10,680 nucleotides of DNA from the NCBI GenBank assembly GCA_041164265.1, contig JBEAPR010000110.1:1-10680 (forward strand). The letters are read 5' to 3'. The notes beneath the pieces were generated by a model. The model ran no database searches, was not told the origin of the DNA, and worked only from the letters and a program-made list of their open reading frames with translations. Position numbers and translations under genes: made by a program. Position 1 is the first letter of the stretch, and the number at the start of each line of letters is the position of its first letter. This DNA comes from CALAZP01 sp041164265. Lineage in GTDB: Bacteria; Bacteroidota; Bacteroidia; Chitinophagales; Saprospiraceae. This document shows positions 5,979 through 10,680 of this stretch, piece by piece.

Positions 5979-8900
5979 CTAGAAAATGTACTTGATTCCC
6001 ATCTGAAGCCTCCAGGTATTACCCAATATATTGGTTGTATTTCTGAATGTTTCGGTTGGCAAATTAGACGTTCCAGATATAGCATTCAATCTATAGGTAG
6101 GAACCCCATTAGTTTGTCCTCTATAGTTTAACAAAGTAGATTGATTAACTACCTTTGGGATACCCCAATTGCTATTTAGTAGGTTTCCAAAGTTCAAGAA
6201 ATCAAGGGTCAATTGGAGTTTGTTTTTATCTAAGTTGGTAAAATTAACTTCTTGAAGTAGTCTTACATCGAATCGGTGATACCAAGGAGCAACACCTCCA
6301 TTTCTTTCAGCTACCTGTCCTCTTATGCTGTTCAAATATTCATCTTGATTGATATAGGCCTCAAGCATTTGCTCTTGCATCTGAGTAGTAATGGTATTTC
6401 CACCTAAAGAAAAAGACTCAAAATTAATTTCACTCGCATTTCTCGGTACGTATATTAATCGGTTGGAAGCATCTCCAAAATTACCAGAATAAGTATAGGA
6501 GAACCTTCCAGCGTTTCCACCTTCATAAAATACGCCTATTGTTGTTCCTCCTTTTTGATAAGAAAGGTTACCGATTAATCGGTTAGGTTGATCGAATCCT
6601 GCATAGGACAATTCTGGGTTATTTCTATCATTCTGTACAGTAGCTGGCCATAGAGAAATAGCCTGAGAACCACCTGCAGCATCCAAATCTCGAGCTCTTG
6701 ATGCAGTGTAAGCGACCATAGTATAAAACCCATTGTCAAAGGTCTTGGACAACTGAAGGGTGGCTGCTACGTAATCAGCTTTTTCTGTAGCATTGGTTAA
6801 ATAGAAAACGTTTCTGAAATTATTATCATTAGAATAATTGGTGCTGTTCCAATACCCTCTTGGATCGGCACCCGTAAGGTTTCCATTTGGACTGCTCAAT
6901 ACAGGATTGTAAGCAATCGGTGTGGATATATCCCTATTGTAGAACAATTCCAAGGTAGCTTCAATACCTCCTGGCAACTGTTGGTCAATTCCAATGTTGG
7001 TTCTCCATACTTGTGGTAACTTGAAATTTTCGTCTGTTACATTCAGTTCATTGGATAGCGTCTCTGCTGGATTAGCTGGATTATATGCAGTAACATCGGG
7101 ATTGAAAATGATTCCATTATCAATTACCTGCTGGCCTTCATAACCGTAACCTCCTCTAACTACACCAGATCCATTGACTTGATTGGACAACCAAACAAAT
7201 GGGATTCTTCCCGAAAATAATCCAGAGCCACCTCTTATAATCAATGAACGATCTCCTTTAACGTCCCAGTTAAAGCCAACTCTCGGAGAAAACAAAGGAT
7301 TGACCTTTGGGAAAGTAGCCACATCTGGAGTAAAGGTACTTCCATCACCTTTAGTGAAGGTTTTGTTTAAGTTATCCAAAAGTTGATTATTGGGAATATC
7401 AATAGGATAAAAAGGAAGGTCGATTCTCAATCCTCCAGTTAATTTTAACCTGTCATTTGGACGATATTCATCCTGTATGTAGATACCAATCTGTCCAAAT
7501 TGCGTGTTATCCACTGGTGGGGTAGTAGAACCATCTAAAGCATAACCTTTAGCAAAAGCATCTGGATATACATTAGGGTTTCTATTGATTACTGCTTCAA
7601 CAAAATTATCGTAGCTGTTGAATCTATAAAAACCATTGAAAACGGGGTTGAACGCATTTTTAAAGGTCATGTATTCAAAATTCAAACCCGCTGTGATGGT
7701 GTGGTTGTCCTTGTAAATAGTAGTATTGTTAGTGATGTTAAAAACATTGTTTTCAAGGAGATTACCTACGGTAAAAAGTTCGTTGCCCATGGTCATATAG
7801 TATAACAAATTACCTGTTGCATCTGGCTCGAGTACTTCAATCATCGGAAAATCTTGACCACCGGGAATCCCTCTTTTAGGATCTTTAATTTGAGTATATC
7901 CAATATTGAGTTGGTTGGATATATGATCTCCAAATAAAGAGTTGAGTTCTCCGACAAAGGAGGTAACTGTGCGGTCATTAGTGTAATTATTGTTTCGGAA
8001 GTTGATGTTTTCTATACCTGTTCTAAAGGTGTTTCGGTATCTGGTGCTGATGTATCTTATAGAGTTGCCATTAGTGGGTACATCTGTAAATGCACTATAA
8101 TTATTGAATCTTGCGGTAAATTTATGTTGAGCATTGATATTGTAATCTAATCTTACATTGATTCGCTCTTGCTCGGATGCAAAGGGATATCCATCTGGCG
8201 CTCCAACATCATAACCGTATAAACTTTGGATGCTTTGTCTAACAAAATTAGCTTCGGAGAGAGGAACCCTAGAAATAATCAAACCGTCTGGGGTTTCTCC
8301 TTCTCTCGCCGCTCTTTTGAGAAAAGAAGGAACGGCTTCTTGTTCTTTCTCGTAGGAGGCAAAAAAGAATAGTTTATTCTTAATAATAGGTCCACCAAAG
8401 GTTACCCCTGTGATTTCATTTTTGGAATCACCTGGATCTACACTAACATCTCCTACTTTGGTTCCAATCATTTGATCATTCCGCAACAGATAGTATACTG
8501 ATCCACTGAATTGATTAGTACCAGACTTAGTTACCGCATTTACTGCAGCTCCTGTAAATCCAGAATATCTAACATCATATGGTGCTAGGTTAACACTCAC
8601 TGCCTCAATGGCATCTAGAGAAATTGGGCTCCCTCCGGCAAATTGGGCAGAACCTAACCCAAAGTTGTTGTTGTAAATATTCCCATCTATGGAGTAATTA
8701 TTAAACCTGGAATTGGTGCCGGCGAAGGCATTACCATTGGATTGAGGAGTTAATCTAGTAAAGTCATTTAGACTTCTGCTAATCGTGGGTAGTGTAGTAA
8801 TTTTTCCAGCTGAAACATTCAATGCTGCTCCGGTTTTGCCATCTGCGAAACCTGCGTCCTTTGCAGCAGTAACAACCACTTCTTCAATTTGTATTGCATC

Positions 8901-9227
8901 TTCCATTAATATGAAATTGACAATAGCAGGACTACCCAGACTGAGGAATAAATTTTCTCTTTTTTGTCCTTTGTAGCCAATGTAACTGACCTCTATCTCA
9001 TAGGGTCCACCTACGCGCATGCCCTGAATAGCGTAATATCCAGTGGCATTAGTAACTGTGCCATAAGAAGTTCCTGACGGCGTGTGAATTGCCAACACAG
9101 TGGCTCCTATAATTTCCATGCCTTGTTCATCAACTACTTTACCATTGATGGTACTTGTAGTGATCTGTGCGGTGGCATGGAAGCCAAGCACAGTGAAAAC
9201 GATTAATGATAGTAATCGCGATTTCAT
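5979..9227 (-). CDS. Oar-like TonB-dependent receptor, 1082 aa
   Basis: This is a large outer-membrane protein of the Oar subclass of TonB-dependent receptors. A signal peptide spans residues 1-20 (cleavage after HATA). A carboxypeptidase-regulatory-like domain spans about 25-110 (INGKVVDEQGMEIIGATVLA through SYIGYKGQKRENLFL). The plug lies at about 115-240, with EEVVVTAA, the Oar-type FTRLTPQSNG, NYSIDGNIYNNNFG, and LDAIEAVSVNLAPYDVRYSGFTGAAVNAVTKSGTNQFSGSVYY. A very long barrel of over 800 residues ends WRLQMGIKYIF, with a C-terminal aromatic. The name comes from Oar of Myxococcus, linked to development and envelope transport; related proteins are common in Bacteroidota but their substrates are mostly unknown. 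No SusD-like gene is adjacent and the gene has its own terminator, so it is probably monocistronic. The ligand cannot be told from sequence. Confidence 0.93.
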   Translation of the reverse strand: MKSRLLSLIVFTVLGFHATAQITTSTINGKVVDEQGMEIIGATVLAIHTPSGTSYGTVTNATGYYAIQGMRVGGPYEIEVSYIGYKGQKRENLFLSLGSPAIVNFILMEDAIQIEEVVVTAAKDAGFADGKTGAALNVSAGKITTLPTISRSLNDFTRLTPQSNGNAFAGTNSRFNNYSIDGNIYNNNFGLGSAQFAGGSPISLDAIEAVSVNLAPYDVRYSGFTGAAVNAVTKSGTNQFSGSVYYLLRNDQMIGTKVGDVSVDPGDSKNEITGVTFGGPIIKNKLFFFASYEKEQEAVPSFLKRAAREGETPDGLIISRVPLSEANFVRQSIQSLYGYDVGAPDGYPFASEQERINVRLDYNINAQHKFTARFNNYSAFTDVPTNGNSIRYISTRYRNTFRTGIENINFRNNNYTNDRTVTSFVGELNSLFGDHISNQLNIGYTQIKDPKRGIPGGQDFPMIEVLEPDATGNLLYYMTMGNELFTVGNLLENNVFNITNNTTIYKDNHTITAGLNFEYMTFKNAFNPVFNGFYRFNSYDNFVEAVINRNPNVYPDAFAKGYALDGSTTPPVDNTQFGQIGIYIQDEYRPNDRLKLTGGLRIDLPFYPIDIPNNQLLDNLNKTFTKGDGSTFTPDVATFPKVNPLFSPRVGFNWDVKGDRSLIIRGGSGLFSGRIPFVWLSNQVNGSGVVRGGYGYEGQQVIDNGIIFNPDVTAYNPANPAETLSNELNVTDENFKLPQVWRTNIGIDQQLPGGIEATLELFYNRDISTPIAYNPVLSSPNGNLTGADPRGYWNSTNYSNDNNFRNVFYLTNATEKADYVAATLQLSKTFDNGFYTMVAYTASRARDLDAAGGSQAISLWPATVQNDRNNPELSYAGFDQPNRLIGNLSYQKGGTTIGVFYEGGNAGRFSYTYSGNFGDASNRLIYVPRNASEINFESFSLGGNTITTQMQEQMLEAYINQDEYLNSIRGQVAERNGGVAPWYHRFDVRLLQEVNFTNLDKNKLQLTLDFLNFGNLLNSNWGIPKVVNQSTLLNYRGQTNGVPTYRLNAISGTSNLPTETFRNTTNILGNTWRLQMGIKYIF

Positions 9228-9556
9228 AGTTTTTTATTTAAATAGGTGAATAAAATCAGGGCGAATTTACGCGTGTATTTTATTATTTTTTACCTTTTAA
9301 ACATTAGTGTTAACATTCTGATTTTCAGAGGCTTCAGAATTAAATTTGGGTGAGTCAGAAAAGGTCTGTAAACAAGTAATTAAGGAATGGTCTGAATATT
9401 GGGTGGGCAAATGCACTTGAACGATAAAATTCACCTAAATCCTTTGATTTTTTGGGGAAATATTGATAAAAAATGAAAGGATTAGCAGATTTATAAATTA
9501 AAAAGGTATGAATTAAAGGAAGAATAAATCATATATATATCTAGTAAAAACCTAAT

Positions 9557-9572
9557 ATAATTTTAAAATTAT
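9557..9572. repeat. Perfect 16-bp AT-only palindrome
   Basis: ATAATTTTAAAATTAT reads identically on both strands with no spacer. It lies about 65-80 bases upstream of the -33 element of the third receptor's promoter. In such AT-rich DNA an element like this can occur by chance or bind a nucleoid protein or regulator; nothing here decides between these. Confidence 0.5.
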
Positions 9573-9638
9573 GCTTTTTTTTGCAACCTTTTTAAAATAA
9601 AATTTTTAAGACTTTACAAAAAATTAATCTTAGAAGGG

Positions 9639-9669
9639 TTTCATGACCCACTCTATACGGTTACTTTTG
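9639..9669 (+). promoter_or_regulatory. Promoter of the third TonB-dependent receptor
   Basis: TTTC (9639-9642, one mismatch to TTTG) is followed after 19 bases by TACTTTTG (9662-9669), a full match to TAnnTTTG. Transcription would start near 9676, giving a leader of about 32 bases without a Shine-Dalgarno sequence. GGGT (9636-9639) and ACCC (9646-9649) flank the -33 element as a short dyad that might be an operator. Confidence 0.65.
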
Positions 9670-9707
9670 ACTTATTATTTAACACTTTAACAAAATTTTA
9701 CACTGCT

Positions 9708-10680
9708 ATGAAAAAATTATTTTTAGGAATGGCACTTGTATTAGGAGTTGGATTGCTCCAAGCGCAGGTGAACATTTCGGGAAATGTAACAGATGCTGAA
9801 ACAGGCGAAGCCTTGTTTGGCGCTACCGTTATCCTTGAGGGGCAAACCGGAGGAACTGTTACGGATCTGGACGGTAATTTTGCTCTAGAAGGGGTAAACG
9901 AAGGGGATTACAACTTGGTGATTTCTTTCGCTGGTTATTCAGAATTAACAAAAGCTATTCAAGTAGGATCTAGCAATTTGGATCTAGGAGCATTAGAATT
10001 ATCATTCGATGCGGTTGGATTAGCTGAAATTGAGGTTATTGCCTCATTTGCTACGGATAGAAGAACGCCTGTAGCAGTTTCCACCATTTCTGGTGAAAAA
10101 GTAGAAGCTTTAGTAGGAAACCAAGAATTTCCCGAAATCATGAGGAAGACCCCGGGTGTTTATGTTACTAAAGAAGGTGGTGGATTTGGAGATTCTAGAA
10201 TCAATATTAGAGGATTTGATCAGCGTAATACTGCTGTGATGATTAATGGTATTCCTGTAAATGATATGGAAAATGGTTGGGTATATTGGTCCAACTGGGC
10301 CGGCCTAGCCGATGTAACTTCCAGCATTCAGGTACAAAGAGGACTAGGGGCAAGTAAATTGGCAGTTGCATCTGTAGGAGGTTCGATTAATATCGTTACT
10401 AACGCGGCAGAGATGAGAGAAGGTGGGGCAGTTAGTGTGTCAATAGGTAACGATGGTTTCCAGAAATATAGTTTTGCTTTATCTTCTGGTTTGAGCGAAA
10501 AGGGCTGGGCATTCTCTATGTTAGCTTCTCATACGAGAGGTGATGGTTATGCTAACGGTACCATGTTTAGAGCTTACAATTATTTTGGTTCTATTACTAA
10601 AGAATTCAATTCTAAGCATACCTTAGCTTTCACTGCTTTAGGAGCTCCGCAATGGCACCACCAGAGGTTCGAACCTGGGG
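9708..10680 (+). CDS. TonB-dependent receptor, partial (C-terminal part beyond window)
   Basis: 324 codons are visible without a stop. A signal peptide occupies residues 1-19 (MKKLFLGMALVLGVGLLQA, then Q). A carboxypeptidase-regulatory-like domain spans about 21-100 (VNISGNVTDAETGEALFGAT, VTDLDGNF, ISFAGYSEL). The plug spans about 105-235, including EFPEIMRKTPGVYVTKEGGGFGDSRINIRGFDQRNTAVMINGIPVNDMENG split across its strands, then VTSSIQVQRGLGASKLAVASVGGSINIVT. The first barrel strands and the start of the APQWHHQRFEPG segment reach the edge. Receptors with this NDMENG...WSNWAG plug and PQWHHQR motif are a widespread Bacteroidota group often annotated as iron or siderophore receptors, but the ligand is not determined here. 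It is divergent from the Oar-like receptor and has its own promoter. Confidence 0.93.
   Translation, partial: MKKLFLGMALVLGVGLLQAQVNISGNVTDAETGEALFGATVILEGQTGGTVTDLDGNFALEGVNEGDYNLVISFAGYSELTKAIQVGSSNLDLGALELSFDAVGLAEIEVIASFATDRRTPVAVSTISGEKVEALVGNQEFPEIMRKTPGVYVTKEGGGFGDSRINIRGFDQRNTAVMINGIPVNDMENGWVYWSNWAGLADVTSSIQVQRGLGASKLAVASVGGSINIVTNAAEMREGGAVSVSIGNDGFQKYSFALSSGLSEKGWAFSMLASHTRGDGYANGTMFRAYNYFGSITKEFNSKHTLAFTALGAPQWHHQRFEPG

Larger units (their letters stand above)
9228..9707. other. 480-bp AT-rich divergent intergenic region
   Basis: This stretch separates two divergently transcribed receptor genes and must hold both promoters. The plus-strand one is placed at 9639-9669. For the minus-strand gene I found only the weak TAAATTCG (9269-9262) without a -33 partner. 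A second plus-strand match, TCTG (9317-9320), 20 bases, TAAATTTG (9341-9348), lies 360 bases from the nearest plus-strand ATG and might start a long leader or an unknown transcript. Other marks are (AT)5 at 9531-9540, TGTTAACA at 9308-9315, and the palindrome at 9557-9572. I see no coding frame or recognisable RNA here. Confidence 0.6.

Noticed and set aside
5979..9227. SusC of a SusC/SusD polysaccharide utilisation pair
   Set aside because: No SusD-like lipoprotein lies on either side. A terminator follows the stop at once, and the plug motifs (FTRLTPQSNG, NLAPYDVRYSGFTGAAVNAVTKSGTN) are of the Oar type rather than SusC.
9531..9540. (AT)5 run as a functional repeat
   Set aside because: A five-unit dinucleotide run is expected by chance in DNA this AT-rich, and no longer array or direct repeat surrounds it.

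Overview
The window reads as a chromosomal segment of a Bacteroidota species. The evidence is three outer-membrane TonB-dependent receptors with N-terminal carboxypeptidase-regulatory-like domains, start codons without Shine-Dalgarno sequences, several good matches to the Bacteroidota promoter pattern (TTTG about 20 bases upstream of TAnnTTTG), and low GC content. The sequence does not settle the genus. A class such as Saprospiria or Cytophagia is possible, but that is a guess.

Layout. From 1 to 1404 (minus strand) lies a two-gene unit: an uncharacterised 187-residue protein overlapping era, the ribosome-assembly GTPase, which runs off the left edge a few residues before its end. Divergent from it, 1447-1992 (plus) encodes a small P-loop kinase resembling the nicotinamide riboside kinase domain of NadR. 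Next comes the best-defined regulatory unit of the window: a promoter overlapping the end of the kinase gene, a TPP riboswitch (about 2023-2116), a long hairpin that probably acts as expression platform (2142-2187), and a TonB-dependent receptor (2201-4600). The receptor is therefore predicted to import thiamine or a precursor. A strong terminator at 4736-4766 closes this unit, and the 135 bases before it could hold a structured small RNA.

From 4767 to 4954 there is no gene. A short minus-strand unit follows (5875 to 4995): an 85-residue hydrophobic protein overlapping by 4 bp the gene for a small outer-membrane beta-barrel. It has its own terminator, and an 18-bp dyad sits just upstream. Then 9227-5979 (minus) encodes a 1082-residue Oar-like TonB-dependent receptor, also with its own terminator. 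A 480-bp AT-rich divergent spacer separates it from a third TonB-dependent receptor (9708 onward, plus), which runs off the right edge.

How it fits together. Apart from era and its partner, the theme is the outer membrane: three receptors of three different subclasses plus one small barrel, each apparently its own transcription unit. No SusD-like partner, inner-membrane vitamin transporter or TonB/ExbBD gene is present, so these receptors rely on components elsewhere. I see no CRISPR array, transposase, tRNA or rRNA. Most of the window is ordinary. The parts deserving a second look are the riboswitch with its predicted switch, the NadR-like kinase beside it, the possible pseudoknotted RNA at 4651-4766, and the dyad-controlled small unit at 4995-5899.
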